NCBI GenBank assembly: GCA_900314685.1
Contig: OMWE01000012.1
Location: 2,190-66,189 of the forward strand
Origin: an uncultured Actinomycetes bacterium
GTDB lineage: Bacteria > Actinomycetota > Coriobacteriia > Coriobacteriales > Atopobiaceae
Length of the DNA stretch: 64,000 nucleotides
Reading direction: 5' to 3'
The notes under the pieces were generated by a model. The model did not search any database and was not told where the DNA came from. It was given only the letters and a program-made list of their open reading frames with translations. Position numbers and translations under genes: made by a program. Position 1 is the first letter of the stretch, and each line of letters begins with the position of its first letter. Below, piece by piece: positions 25,841-35,640 of this stretch.

Positions 25841-26983
25841 ATGGCGCAGCCCTATCGCGTGCTGATCGCGACCGACTCCTTCAAGGGGTCCGCATCGAGC
25901 GCCCATGCCGGCGAGCTGATTGCCAGCGGGGTCAGGCGGGCTTGCGGAGATGCCCAGACCCGCGTCGTCCCGATCGCCGACGGCGGCGAGGGGACCGTCG
26001 ACGCGCTGGTGGGCGGCCTCGGCGGGACGAAACGCCGTGTGAACGTGCAGGGACCCCTGGGCAAGACGGTCACGGCGACGTACGGTCTGCTGCCGGGCGG
26101 CGCGGCCGTGATCGAGACGGCTGCGGCGGCGGGCATCACCCTCTCGTCCTGCAGCGAGCAGGACGCCCTGCGCGCCTCGACCTACGGCGTGGGCCAGCTG
26201 GTGTCCGATGCCCTCGATCAGGGCGTGCGGCGTATCTACATCGGGTTGGGCGGTAGCGCGACCTCCGACGGCGGCGCCGGACTCGCCTGCGCGCTCGGTG
26301 CGCGGTTGCTGGACGCGACGGGCGATCCGGTGGAGCCGGGGCTTGCCGGGCTGCGCGACGCCGTGCGCATCGATATGGCGGGCTTCGACCGGCGTGCGCA
26401 GATGACCGAGATCATCCTCCTGACGGACGTGACCAACCCACTCTGCGGCCTGGACGGGGCGATTCGCATCTACGGCGAGCAAAAGGGCGTGCCGACCGCA
26501 CGGCTGGGCGAGCTCGACACCTGGATGGTGTGCTATGCGGGGGTCGTCGACCACGCGACGCACACAGATGTGTCCCGCCTGCCCGGAGCCGGTGCGGCCG
26601 GTGGTCTGGGCTTCGGCCTGGCCGCCTTCTGCGGTGCCCGCATAGAGCGCGGTATCGAGGCGGTGCTCGACGCGGTGCGGTTCGACGAGATGCTGCGCGG
26701 AGTCGACCTGGTCATCACGGGGGAGGGCCGGATGGACGCGCAGACCGCGCAGGGCAAGGCACCGGTGGGTGTCGCGCGCCGCGCCCGCAGCAAGGGCATC
26801 CCCGTGGTCGCGGTGGTGGGCAGCCGCGCCGACGACCTCGGCGGCGTCTACGGCCAGGGCATCGGCCTGGTCATCCCGGCGGTGACGGCGCCCTGCACGC
26901 TGGCGGAGGCGTTCGCGCGCACGGAGCGGAGCCTGCCGCTCGCGGGCGAGACCGCGATGCGCGCCTTCCTGCTGGGTCGCTAG
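25841..26983 (+). CDS. Glycerate kinase (GlxK/GarK family)
   Basis: The 380-residue cytosolic kinase phosphorylates D-glycerate. Family motifs are IATDSFKGSASS (residue ~9), PIADGGEGTVDAL, IGLGGSATSDGGAG, DVTNPLCG, PGAGAAGGLGFGL and TGEGRMDAQTAQGKAP. Length is normal. ATG 25841 has AGG at 8 nt; a GTG nine bases upstream is possible. It lies 5 nt after the glutaredoxin gene, so they are likely co-transcribed. Confidence 0.92.
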   Translation: MAQPYRVLIATDSFKGSASSAHAGELIASGVRRACGDAQTRVVPIADGGEGTVDALVGGLGGTKRRVNVQGPLGKTVTATYGLLPGGAAVIETAAAAGITLSSCSEQDALRASTYGVGQLVSDALDQGVRRIYIGLGGSATSDGGAGLACALGARLLDATGDPVEPGLAGLRDAVRIDMAGFDRRAQMTEIILLTDVTNPLCGLDGAIRIYGEQKGVPTARLGELDTWMVCYAGVVDHATHTDVSRLPGAGAAGGLGFGLAAFCGARIERGIEAVLDAVRFDEMLRGVDLVITGEGRMDAQTAQGKAPVGVARRARSKGIPVVAVVGSRADDLGGVYGQGIGLVIPAVTAPCTLAEAFARTERSLPLAGETAMRAFLLGR

Positions 26984-27028
26984 TCAGCCCTCTGCGTGCA
27001 CGTTCGTCTTTGCGCGCCCACGTTTGTC

Positions 27029-28522
27029 TTACGCGTGGCGGCGGATCGTGATGTACTCGATGCTGAGCAGGACGATCAGCACGCCCATCGTGACCAGTGA
27101 GGCATAGACCGCGCCGTGCAGGTCGAAGAAGTGCACCAGACCATACGAGACAGGCACCGAGATCGCAAAGCCCATCAGGTAGAGGCGGGTGACAGCCTCC
27201 TGCTGGCGGAGCACCGTGATGATCTGGTAGAGGAAGTCGATCGCCGCCGCAAACCCGCCCGATATGATCATCGCGTAGACGATGTCGGTGAACTGCGAGA
27301 AGTCCACGCCGTAGAAGAAGCTCATGATGCGGATGCCGATGAGCCCCATGAAGACGGCGACGATAGCGGTGATGCCCGCGGTGAGGCCGAGGACGGCGAA
27401 GATGATCACGTCGAAGCGTCGGCGCGCGCTGGGGTCGGCCCAGACGTTGGCCAGGCGCACGAGCTGCGGCTTGTAGATGAAGCCCACGGTCATGATGATC
27501 GCGTGCGCGGGGAAGTAAATGGCGTTGTAGTAGAGCTGGTTGTCGTAGCTGAGGGCGCCCTCCATCGCGAATTTGGGCATGTTGTCGATCACGGCGTAGA
27601 GGAAAAGGGCCGCGGCGGTGGGGAAGCACTGCACAAAGATCTCGCGTATCTCGACCAGCTGCGGCTTGCGGGACTTGGGGGTCTCGAGCAGCGCGAGCGG
27701 CAGCGTACCGAGCAGGAAGGTGACGACGGACGAGACGAGCAGTCCCATGCTCGCCCAACCCAGGTTGCGCGTGAGGAAGAGCACGACGGTGCAGACGACG
27801 AGCGATGCGGCCGAGCGCAGCGCCACGGAGATGCCGGCGAGGTAGAGCTTGTCCTGCTGCTGGAGCCGGCCCTCGTAGACGTCGGAGAGGGCGTCCATCA
27901 TGCGGAAGCCAAAGACACCCGTGCAGATGGTGACCATCTCGCGGCCATACCCGTGCACCACGCACCACAGCCAGCCGACGGCGGCCATGACCAGGCAGGT
28001 CAGGAAGCGCTGGATCTGGTAGGCGGCAAAGCTCTGCTCCTCGTTGACGTCGGACACCTGGAAGGTGCGCGCGCCGTAGTTGCCCAGGTACATGAGCATC
28101 ATGCCGGTGACGTAGGCCATCGAGAACATGCCGGCGGCCTTCACGCCCACGAGCTGGGTGACGATGATGGTGAGCAGGGGAAACTCGCCGCCCCAGGCAG
28201 CCAGTCCGGCGGAATTCCAGATGTAGTCGCGCGTGGTGCGGCCGGAGGAATAGAGCTCCACGGCGGAGCCGAACTCGCGGTGGGTGACCGACGTCAGCAG
28301 ACGGTCCCACCAGTGGTTGATGAGGACCGAGAGGCGCGAGGGCTTGTGCTCGCGGCTCGCGCGGGCGCGGTTGGCACGCGCCTTGTCCGAGGCCTTGTCG
28401 CGGCTCTGCCATGCGCTCTGGCTGCGGTGCCCGGTGCGCTTGGCGCCGCGGCCGCCATCGCCGCGGGATGCGCGCGGTTTGGAGGCGCGACGTGTGTCTT
28501 CGCGGGAGAACGGGTTCTGCAC
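27029..28522 (-). CDS. Polysaccharide/lipid-linked oligosaccharide flippase-like membrane protein
   Basis: The 497-residue protein has a basic cytoplasmic N-terminus (~65 residues) and about twelve hydrophobic segments, consistent with the MOP/Wzx-type flippase fold. Segments such as YIWNSAGLAAWGGEFPLL, FQVSDVNEEQSF and FFYGVDFSQF resemble capsule-export flippases. It probably moves lipid-linked glycans across the membrane; substrate is unknown. Start ATG 28522 follows AGGAAAGG. Two AAGACAAAC-type words lie just after the stop (27002-27030). Confidence 0.72.
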   Translation of the reverse strand: MQNPFSREDTRRASKPRASRGDGGRGAKRTGHRSQSAWQSRDKASDKARANRARASREHKPSRLSVLINHWWDRLLTSVTHREFGSAVELYSSGRTTRDYIWNSAGLAAWGGEFPLLTIIVTQLVGVKAAGMFSMAYVTGMMLMYLGNYGARTFQVSDVNEEQSFAAYQIQRFLTCLVMAAVGWLWCVVHGYGREMVTICTGVFGFRMMDALSDVYEGRLQQQDKLYLAGISVALRSAASLVVCTVVLFLTRNLGWASMGLLVSSVVTFLLGTLPLALLETPKSRKPQLVEIREIFVQCFPTAAALFLYAVIDNMPKFAMEGALSYDNQLYYNAIYFPAHAIIMTVGFIYKPQLVRLANVWADPSARRRFDVIIFAVLGLTAGITAIVAVFMGLIGIRIMSFFYGVDFSQFTDIVYAMIISGGFAAAIDFLYQIITVLRQQEAVTRLYLMGFAISVPVSYGLVHFFDLHGAVYASLVTMGVLIVLLSIEYITIRRHA

Positions 28523-28777
28523 GATGGTCCTTTCCTGCGGCGCGAACGCTATGTGGTGCGGGCGCTGCGCGACACGGACGCTGCGCGACGCTCATACTGC
28601 GTACGTGGCTGATTGTACCGCCCGATATGGTGTCTTGCGTGAAATTTGAGTTTCGACGGTGTGATGAAACACGCCGGACCCACTATCGGTGCACTTTCGC
28701 GGTATGGTAGATACGCGTTGAATACCCGTGGCCGAGATATCGTATACACCGTGTGATACTATCGAGGGGAAAATATC

Positions 28778-31480
28778 GTGGCTGAGGAAGCAAAACAGCA
28801 GAACAATAGCGTTGCCGATGCATTGGCTCGAGTCGATGCACCTGACCAAATCAAAGGGAATATGTTATTTTTCCTGGACCTGGTCGAACAGGTCGTCGAG
28901 GAGTACGACCCCGAGCTGCGCGAGACGTTCGACCGCCTGCTGACCGATGAGGCGGACCTCGAGAGCGACGACCTGGACGAGGGGCAGCTGCGCGCGATGT
29001 TTGCCGACTCGCTCGGGATTATCGACTCGTTGCCCGTGAAGCAGGCCACGCTGCTGATGCGCGCCTTCGCGGCATTTTTCCACTGCGCCAACATCTGCGA
29101 GGAGAACTACCGCGTCAACTCGCTCAAGCAGCGCGAGGCGGAGGTGTCCACGCTGGAGGAGGCCGACCCCGTGAACGAGATGACGGTGGCCTACCGCGAG
29201 CTGGCGCTGGAGTGCGGCCGGGAGCAGGCCGACCGCCTGCTGCACCGCCTGGAGTTCCACCCCGTCTTCACCGCGCACCCGACCGAGGCGCGCCGCAAGG
29301 CGGTCGAGGGCAAGATCCGCCGCATCGCCGCGCTGCTCGACGAGCGGCCGCGCCTGGGCGGGTCCGACCTGCTAGAGAACAAGCGCAAGATGCTGCAGGA
29401 GATCGAGGCGCTCTTCCGCACGTCGCCCATCGCGCTCAAGAAGCCCACGCCCGTCGAGGAGGCCGACACGATCCTCGACCTCTTCGACACGACGCTCTTT
29501 GACATGGTGCCCGAGGTCTACCGCCGCTTCGACGACTGGGAGCTGGGCGAGAAGGCCGGCAGCGTGCCGCCCGTCTGCCCCGCCTTCTTTCACCCGGGCA
29601 GCTGGATCGGGTCCGACCGCGACGGCAACCCCAACGTCACGGCCAAGGTCAGCCGCGCGGTGGCCGAGAAGTTCCGCGTGCACGCGCTGGAGGCGTTGGC
29701 CGAGCGCACGCACATCGTCGGCCGCAACCTGACGCTGGACACCTCCTCCACCAAGCCCACCGCCGAGCTGGTCAACCTCTGGAACCACCAGGTCGAGATG
29801 AGCGAGGCACTGACGGCCCACGCTGCGGAGCGCTCGGCCTCCGAGCTGCATCGCGCGGTCATGCTCGTGATCTCCAAGCGCCTGGAGGCGACGATCTCCC
29901 GCACGGCGGACGTGATGTACCGCGACTGCGACGAGTACCTCGAGGACCTGCGCGTGGTGCAGAGGTCGCTGGTCGCCGCCGGCGCGGTGCGCACCGCCTA
30001 CGGCCCGCTGCAAAAGCTGATCTGGCAGGCCGAATCCTTCGGCTTCCACCTGGTGGAGATGGAGTTCCGCCAGCACTCGGTCGTGCACGCCCGCGCCATC
30101 GAGGACATCCGCGAGCACGGCCGCTGGGGCGAGCGCGGCGAGCTGGCGCCCATGACCCGCGAGGTGCTCGACACCTTCCGTGCGATCGCCTGGATCCAGC
30201 GCCGCTGCGGCGTGAAGGCGGCCCGCCGCTACATCATCTCCTTCTCCAAGTCCGCGCAGGACGTGCAGAACGTCTTTGACCTGTCCCGCCTGGCCTTCGC
30301 GCACCCCGAGGACGTGCCGACGCTCGACGTGATCCCGCTCTTCGAGCAGCTGGAAGACCTGCAAAACGCGGTCAAGACCCTCGACGACATCATCAAGCTG
30401 CCGGACGTCCAGCGCCGCTTCGCCGAGAACGGCCGCCGCATGGAGGTCATGCTGGGCTACTCCGACTCCTCCAAGGACGCCGGCCCGACCACGGCGACCC
30501 TCGCGCTCCACAAGGCGCAGGGTGAGATCGCCGAGTGGGCCGAGAGCAACCACATCGACCTCACGCTCTTCCACGGCCGCGGCGGTGCGGTCGGCCGCGG
30601 CGGCGGCCCCGCAAACCGCGCGGTGCTCGCGCAGCCCAAGGGCTCGGTCAACTGCCGTTTCAAGCTCACGGAGCAGGGCGAGGTCATCTTTGCCCGCTAC
30701 GGCAACCCGGTCCTGGCGCGTCGCCACATCGAGTCGGTCGCCGCGGCGACGCTGCTGCAGTCCTCGCCCGCGTCCGAGTGGACCAACACCAAGTCCACCG
30801 AGCGCTACTGGTCGATGGCTGAGAAGCTCTCCGCGTCCTCGCACGCGCGCTACCTGGACCTGCTCAATACGGACGGCTTCGCGGAGTGGTTCTCGACCGT
30901 CACCCCGCTGACCGAGATCGGCATGATGCCGATCGGCTCGCGCCCCGCCAAGCGCGGCCTGGGAGCCAAGTCCCTGGACGACCTGCGCACCATCCCCTGG
31001 ATCTTTTCCTGGAGCCAGGCGCGCATCAACCTGGCCGCCTGGTACGGCCTGGGCACCGCCTGCGAGGAGCTGGGCGACCTCTCCCTGCTCAAGACGGCCT
31101 ATGCTGAGTGGCCCCTCTTCACGACCTTTGTCGACAACATCGAGATGTCCCTCTCAAAGACAAACGATCACATCGCGCGCATGTACCTGGACCTGGGCGG
31201 CCGCCCCGACCTCTCCGAAAAGGTCATGAGCGAGATGGACCTCACGCGCAAATGGGTGCTGGACATCGTGGGCGACGCCTGGCCGCTCGAGCACCGTCGA
31301 GTGCTGGGACCGGTCATCCGCATGCGCCTGCCCTTTGTGAACGCCCTGTCGCAGACCCAGGCACGCGCGCTGCGCGCCGTTCGCGCCGGCGACTTGACGC
31401 CCGAGGACAAGGACCGTCTGACCTATCTCATCCTCTGCACCGTGTCCGGCGTCGCCGCCGGCCTGCAGAACACGGGGTGA
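28778..31480 (+). CDS. ppc: Phosphoenolpyruvate carboxylase
   Basis: The 900-residue enzyme carboxylates PEP to oxaloacetate, an anaplerotic and CO2-fixing step. Diagnostic motifs are VFTAHPTEARRKAV with the catalytic His, GSDRDGNPNV, GYSDSSKDAG, the FHGRGGAVGRGGGP loop and the GSRPAKR segment; it ends with QNTG, the conserved ppc C-terminus. GTG 28778 has GAGGGGA upstream. One AAGACAAAC word occurs in SKTNDH (31157-31165). The preceding 250 bp is the promoter region. It is convergent with Fic, 22 nt apart. Confidence 0.97.
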   Translation: MAEEAKQQNNSVADALARVDAPDQIKGNMLFFLDLVEQVVEEYDPELRETFDRLLTDEADLESDDLDEGQLRAMFADSLGIIDSLPVKQATLLMRAFAAFFHCANICEENYRVNSLKQREAEVSTLEEADPVNEMTVAYRELALECGREQADRLLHRLEFHPVFTAHPTEARRKAVEGKIRRIAALLDERPRLGGSDLLENKRKMLQEIEALFRTSPIALKKPTPVEEADTILDLFDTTLFDMVPEVYRRFDDWELGEKAGSVPPVCPAFFHPGSWIGSDRDGNPNVTAKVSRAVAEKFRVHALEALAERTHIVGRNLTLDTSSTKPTAELVNLWNHQVEMSEALTAHAAERSASELHRAVMLVISKRLEATISRTADVMYRDCDEYLEDLRVVQRSLVAAGAVRTAYGPLQKLIWQAESFGFHLVEMEFRQHSVVHARAIEDIREHGRWGERGELAPMTREVLDTFRAIAWIQRRCGVKAARRYIISFSKSAQDVQNVFDLSRLAFAHPEDVPTLDVIPLFEQLEDLQNAVKTLDDIIKLPDVQRRFAENGRRMEVMLGYSDSSKDAGPTTATLALHKAQGEIAEWAESNHIDLTLFHGRGGAVGRGGGPANRAVLAQPKGSVNCRFKLTEQGEVIFARYGNPVLARRHIESVAAATLLQSSPASEWTNTKSTERYWSMAEKLSASSHARYLDLLNTDGFAEWFSTVTPLTEIGMMPIGSRPAKRGLGAKSLDDLRTIPWIFSWSQARINLAAWYGLGTACEELGDLSLLKTAYAEWPLFTTFVDNIEMSLSKTNDHIARMYLDLGGRPDLSEKVMSEMDLTRKWVLDIVGDAWPLEHRRVLGPVIRMRLPFVNALSQTQARALRAVRAGDLTPEDKDRLTYLILCTVSGVAAGLQNTG

Positions 31481-31502
31481 TGCAGGCTACAAGCCCTGCC
31501 GG

Positions 31503-32261
31503 CTACAGGCCCTTCCAGGTCTTGACGCACTCCACACGGAGGAAGTCCTTGAGCGGGCGCAGGTCGCCCTCGTCGTGGAAGGCGTCGAGCGCGCCGAAGT
31601 AGGCCATCTTGTCCGCCTCGTAGATCACGATGGGCGGGTGCGCCAGGGAGAGCAGGGCCCAGTTCATCAGCAGGCGGGCGGTGCGGCCGTTGCCGTCCGA
31701 GAAGGGGTGGATGTCCACGAGCTTGGCCTGCAGGTAGGCGGCAATGGTCAGTGCACGGCTGCGGGCGTCGGGACGCTCCATTGCCTCGTCGATTTCGGCG
31801 GCCAGGTCGTTGACCTCCTGCTCCACGTCCTCAGGCTCAGCGCCCGCTCCGGTCATGCCCACGGTGTACTGGATGGTCTTGAGCGTGCCGGGGCGCTCGC
31901 CCTGCGTCCAGCGGTCGTCGTCGTAGGTGCCGTAGGTGAGCAGGCCCTGGACCTTGCAGAGGTTCTCGCTGGTCAGGGGTATGTCGTCGCCTGCGTGGTT
32001 GAGGACCCAGCCCCAGCCGTTGCGCATGTTGCCGATTTCGACCAGTGTGAGTAACGTGCCGGTGTAGTCGGCCACGCGGCCGTTCTCAAAGATGGAGCAG
32101 ACGTCGTCGTAGGCGATCTCGGGATTCTCGATGCGGCCGGAGTTGTGCGCGAACTTGATCGCAAAATTTGCGAGGCGCGAGTTCTCGTCTTCGAGCGAGA
32201 GGGTACCCCACCAGTCGACGGCCTTCTTGTATGCCGCTCGGATCGCATCGTTGTCAGCCAT
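31503..32261 (-). CDS. Fic-domain AMP transferase with N-terminal inhibitory motif
   Basis: The 252-residue protein has the Fic core HPFSDGNGRTAR (catalytic His185). Near the N-terminus SGRIEN at residues 41-46 fits the (S/T)xxxE(G/N) inhibitory helix, so this is a class II, self-inhibited Fic protein. Fic enzymes usually transfer AMP from ATP to Ser, Thr or Tyr of target proteins. No adjacent antitoxin gene is present, consistent with built-in inhibition. AGGAGG lies 4 nt before ATG 32261. A hairpin array lies immediately upstream. Confidence 0.88.
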   Translation of the reverse strand: MADNDAIRAAYKKAVDWWGTLSLEDENSRLANFAIKFAHNSGRIENPEIAYDDVCSIFENGRVADYTGTLLTLVEIGNMRNGWGWVLNHAGDDIPLTSENLCKVQGLLTYGTYDDDRWTQGERPGTLKTIQYTVGMTGAGAEPEDVEQEVNDLAAEIDEAMERPDARSRALTIAAYLQAKLVDIHPFSDGNGRTARLLMNWALLSLAHPPIVIYEADKMAYFGALDAFHDEGDLRPLKDFLRVECVKTWKGL

Positions 32262-32951
32262 GGTGCCTCCTCCTGGTTCGCTCGCGTGTGCTACTCCGGC
32301 TCGCCCACATGCCCGTGGCGTGCAGGCTGTGCCGCCGTTGCCATCATGGTAGATCTTCGTTGTTGTCGGGAGGTCGGCTTGTCGATGGGTGGGGCACGGC
32401 TGTCGGCAGTACGCATCGGGGCGGTGCGCCAGCGGCATTCGTGCACGAAGAAACCCCGCAACGCACGGATATGCCGAGGCATGCTCTTCATGTACGAATG
32501 CGTGGATGACTTGGTTGCCCGTTGACGATGGACAGACGACGAGCGGGATCGTAAATCGTACATGAGCAGGCCTTTCCGTGAAAAGAAGGGCCTACGGCAT
32601 CAACTGATGTACGAATCGAACGGTAGAGGACCGACGGCATAATGGTTTATGGGGTCTACGCACGGCATCGGTATGCGCCGGAACGTGCACCAGTTGCCCC
32701 TTCCCGCAGAAAATGAGCTTCACGGGTGCCTTGGTGTACGAAAACTTTTATGTCATCGTCCGAAGGCCGTACATCAGTGGGTGCGTCGAGGGCAATTCCT
32801 GCACCCAAGGTGTCTTGATGTACGAATTGCCGGAATGTCGTCCACTGGATTCGTACACGTACGCCCGTCTTAGCTCCCTGAGGAGGCAAATACAGACGCT
32901 CATGTACGATTTGCTGATGAAGGAGCGTAGCCCACCTCGCAGGGGCAGAGC
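32262..32951. other. 690-bp intergenic region between panE-like and fic genes
   Basis: No CDS is supported. Positions 32435-32914 carry five inverted-repeat units with conserved TTCGTACATGA-type arms (separate entry). The first 170 bp upstream of fic probably hold its promoter. Confidence 0.6.
32435..32914. repeat. Array of five inverted-repeat units with conserved arms
   Basis: Units are about 32435-32501, 32550-32622, 32679-32746, 32765-32831 and 32848-32914. Each starts with an arm like GATTCGTACATCA and ends with the complement TGATGTACGAAT; unit 1 arms match at 14 of 16 positions. Loops of 30-40 nt differ between units and some have inner stems (AGGCC/GGCCT, GGGTGC/GCACCC). Spacing is irregular, unlike CRISPR. 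Arms are themselves near-palindromic (TTCnnnnnnGAA), so they could be protein-binding sites or folded RNA. Confidence 0.75.
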
Positions 32952-33929
32952 TTACCTCGTTTGGAGCGTGGCTTGCCCGGTGAGGGCAGGTCCCGCTCCG
33001 ATGGATGTATAGCCCGTCTCTATCTCGCGGATGCGCTGGTAGAGGTAGGCGTTGACCGGTACGAGGATGCCGTGGCGTGCGGCGCGGCGCATGACCTCGC
33101 CGGCAAAGGTGTCGACCTCGGTTGGGCAGCGGTTGATCACGTCCTGGCCCATAGATGGGGTGCCGGCGGGATCGAGTGTCTTCTCGAGGGCGACCATGCC
33201 GGTGAGCTCGCTCTCGGGGATGGTGACGCCCTCGGCCGCCGCCACGGCGATCACCTCGCGCATGGCCGAGACGTAGTTGCGGAAATACTCGCCTGTCGGG
33301 TCGGCGACGACCTGCCCGTACGTGATCCCGTAGGCGGCGCAGGTCTGGTTGATGCCCACGTTGAGCATGAACTTTGCCCAGAGGCGATAGGTGATGTCGT
33401 CCTCCACCAGGTAGGGCAGGTCCGCCGCGTCGAGGATGGCGCGCACGGCGTCGAAGGTCGCTGGCGGCGTCTGGGGAAGAAGCCCGATGTGGAGCTTGCC
33501 GTACTGGGTGTACGTGAGCTCGGTGCCAAACCGCATCGCGTCCATGCCCTGCGCCACGCACATCACGATGCGGTCCCAGCCGTAGCGTGCGGCGATGGCT
33601 TCCTCGCTGGAGATGCCGTTGAGCACGGAGACGATGTGCGTACCCGGCCCGACCAGCGGGCCCATCAGGTCGAGGGCGGCGGGCAGCCCAAGGTTCTTGA
33701 CCGCGACTATCACCAGGTCGACGGGCCCGATCTCCTCGGGCGTCAAATCGCGAAGAAGGACGGGCTCGCCGTTGACCGTGTAGGAGTCGTGCGCGTGGCG
33801 GGCGAGACGGCCCGCGTCCATCGCGTAGACGACGGCGTCCGGGCCCAGCGCCCGCGCCGCGCGCGAGCCGTAGAGCAGGCCGAGCGCGCCTTTGCCGACG
33901 ATGGCGATGCGTGGCGATCGGGAACCCAT
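32952..33929 (-). CDS. Ketopantoate reductase family protein (PanE-like)
   Basis: The 325-residue NADPH-dependent reductase has IAIVGKGALGLLYGSRAA (a Rossmann motif with GKGALG in place of GxGAMG), the conserved VKN in VIVAVKNLGL (catalytic-domain Lys/Asn), and WAKFMLNVGINQTCA containing the Lys and Asn typical of PanE active sites. It reduces ketopantoate to pantoate for CoA synthesis, or acts on a related keto-acid. AGGAGC is 3-4 nt before ATG 33929. It lies 7 nt after the nitroreductase gene. Confidence 0.87.
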   Translation of the reverse strand: MGSRSPRIAIVGKGALGLLYGSRAARALGPDAVVYAMDAGRLARHAHDSYTVNGEPVLLRDLTPEEIGPVDLVIVAVKNLGLPAALDLMGPLVGPGTHIVSVLNGISSEEAIAARYGWDRIVMCVAQGMDAMRFGTELTYTQYGKLHIGLLPQTPPATFDAVRAILDAADLPYLVEDDITYRLWAKFMLNVGINQTCAAYGITYGQVVADPTGEYFRNYVSAMREVIAVAAAEGVTIPESELTGMVALEKTLDPAGTPSMGQDVINRCPTEVDTFAGEVMRRAARHGILVPVNAYLYQRIREIETGYTSIGAGPALTGQATLQTR

Positions 33930-33936
33930 GCTGCTC

Positions 33937-34449
33937 CTACAGATAGCTGACGGTCTCGTCGAGCGGCTTGCGCTTGGCGTGGTTGGGGAGCGGCTTGACG
34001 CCCTCGGCCGCGTAGCCCAGGTCCAACAACAGGACGGCGGTCTCGTTTGCAGGCAGCCCGAAGGCCTCGTGGGCCGCATCGGGATCGAAGTTGTTGACCC
34101 AGCAGGAGTCGAGCCCGGCGTCGGCCGCGGCCAGCGTCAGGTGCGTGCCCACGATGCCCATATCCTCGGCCCCGGAGTCGTAGGCGCCGCCGGGGTAGTG
34201 GAAGACCAGGTCCTTGTTGTAGGTGACCAGCAGCGCGACGGGCGCCCCGTAACGGCAGGGGGTGAGCCCGTCCATCTTGGCCAGCGCCTCGACGGACTGC
34301 AGCACATAGATGTGCTGGGGCTGGGCGTTCTTGGCGGTCGGGGCCAGGCGGGCGGCCTCCAGCACCTGCTCGAGTTTGTCCGGCTCGACGGTGGTGTCTG
34401 CGTACTTCTTGCAGGAATAGCGCTTTGCGGCGAGGTCCAAAAAGCTCAT
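33937..34449 (-). CDS. Nitroreductase-family protein
   Basis: The 170-residue FMN-binding protein begins FLDLAAKRYSCKKYAD, the classic RRSxRxF-like FMN site, followed by ARLAPTAKNAQPQHIYVL and GAEDMGIVGTHLTLAAADAGLDSCWVNNF. Length is at the small end of the family. Family members reduce nitro compounds, quinones or act in other flavin redox reactions. AAAGGAG precedes the ATG. It is co-directional and probably co-transcribed with the PanE-like gene. Confidence 0.88.
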   Translation of the reverse strand: MSFLDLAAKRYSCKKYADTTVEPDKLEQVLEAARLAPTAKNAQPQHIYVLQSVEALAKMDGLTPCRYGAPVALLVTYNKDLVFHYPGGAYDSGAEDMGIVGTHLTLAAADAGLDSCWVNNFDPDAAHEAFGLPANETAVLLLDLGYAAEGVKPLPNHAKRKPLDETVSYL

Positions 34450-34567
34450 GGTGGCTCCTTTCGTTGGGGCGTGCGAAGACGTGCGTGTGCAAAGACATGC
34501 GTGGCAGGCGCGCGGCCGTTCTTGTCTGAGTGTAGACCTACCGAGATGTCGTGGACGTTACGTGTCC

Positions 34568-35452
34568 TCAGACGGCCTGTTCCTCTGGCGGCGCGGCGAG
34601 GTCCCCGCGCGCCGAGGGACGGACGAGCAGGGCGGAGAGGATCCGGCTGTCCCGCACGGTGTGCTTCTCGCTGCCCTTGATTGCGAGGTAGCCGATGACC
34701 GAGCAGGTGGCGGCGCCTATCAGGTTGACGAAGAGGTCGTCCATTGTGTCGTGCAGGCCGATGTCCAGGTAGCCGTCGACGGTGTAGGTCTCGCCGTCCC
34801 TGGTGGTGATGACGGTCCGGTCGATGTCGTGGACGCTCACGATGTTCTGGTCCTGGGCGGGATCGAGCGCGACCGATTGGAAGCTGCGCACGATCGTGTC
34901 TTTCTGCATGTCCTGGCCAAAGTACGTGTCGCCGGTGACCTCGACGAACTCCCACAGCACGCCGATGGTCATTGAGAAGCAAAAGGCCACCATGCAAAGG
35001 TAGGCGGGGGAGAGCCGCAGGTCCGCCTTGTCGTCGCGGTTGAGCAGGTAGACCGTGGAAAATCCCACGACGCCGGCCAGAAAGCCGTTCATGGTGTGGA
35101 GCATGGTGTCCCACTGCGGGATGTGCACGTAGAAGTGGTCGACCTCGCCCAGGATCTCGGCCGCGTAGATGAAGAGGTAGATGATGATCTGGAAGAGCGG
35201 CGGGATGTCCAGCCGGAAGCTCTCCTCCAGGTAGCTCGGCACAAAGAGCATGACGAGCGCGAGCACGCACACAAAGGCGCTCTCGTAGCGGCCCTGCACG
35301 ATGGAACGGACTAGGGTAAAGATCACGAGGGCGCGCAGGACCAGGAAAAGGGTGAAGACACGCTTGTTTTCCTTGATGCGGTCCTCGAGGGTCGCGATGC
35401 GCTTGCGGATGGATGGCCGCTTGGCGACGGTCATGTGCTTGCGGTTGGGCAT
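34568..35452 (-). CDS. DUF2238/YjdF-like membrane protein
   Basis: The 294-residue protein has about six hydrophobic segments. The sequence HIPQWDTMLHTMNGFLAGVVGFSTVYLL and CFSMTIGVLWEFVEVTGD resembles DUF2238 membrane proteins, where His and Asp in WDxxLH and Glu in WEF are conserved. A ~60-residue loop then precedes a last membrane segment. Function is unknown. ATG 35452 has AGGAGC at 4-5 nt; MTVAK 18 bases later is an alternative. Confidence 0.65.
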   Translation of the reverse strand: MPNRKHMTVAKRPSIRKRIATLEDRIKENKRVFTLFLVLRALVIFTLVRSIVQGRYESAFVCVLALVMLFVPSYLEESFRLDIPPLFQIIIYLFIYAAEILGEVDHFYVHIPQWDTMLHTMNGFLAGVVGFSTVYLLNRDDKADLRLSPAYLCMVAFCFSMTIGVLWEFVEVTGDTYFGQDMQKDTIVRSFQSVALDPAQDQNIVSVHDIDRTVITTRDGETYTVDGYLDIGLHDTMDDLFVNLIGAATCSVIGYLAIKGSEKHTVRDSRILSALLVRPSARGDLAAPPEEQAV

Positions 35453-35640
35453 AGGGCTCCTGTGGGGATGGTTGCAGTTGCGGTCCGTAGATGCAGCATG
35501 CATGGTGGCCTGCAACCGCAGCTTGCGGTTGGGTAGTATGTTGGAACAAGTGTAGCGGGCGCCGGCGGAGAGACGGTCAGCCATATGGCATTCGAGCGGG
35601 GATGTTTACTTTTTGTGCCTGTGATCCCCGGGAGGCGGGA

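Noticed and set aside
32435..32914. CRISPR array
   Set aside because: Repeats are in inverted pairs, spacing is irregular, arms are short and imperfect, and no cas gene is near.
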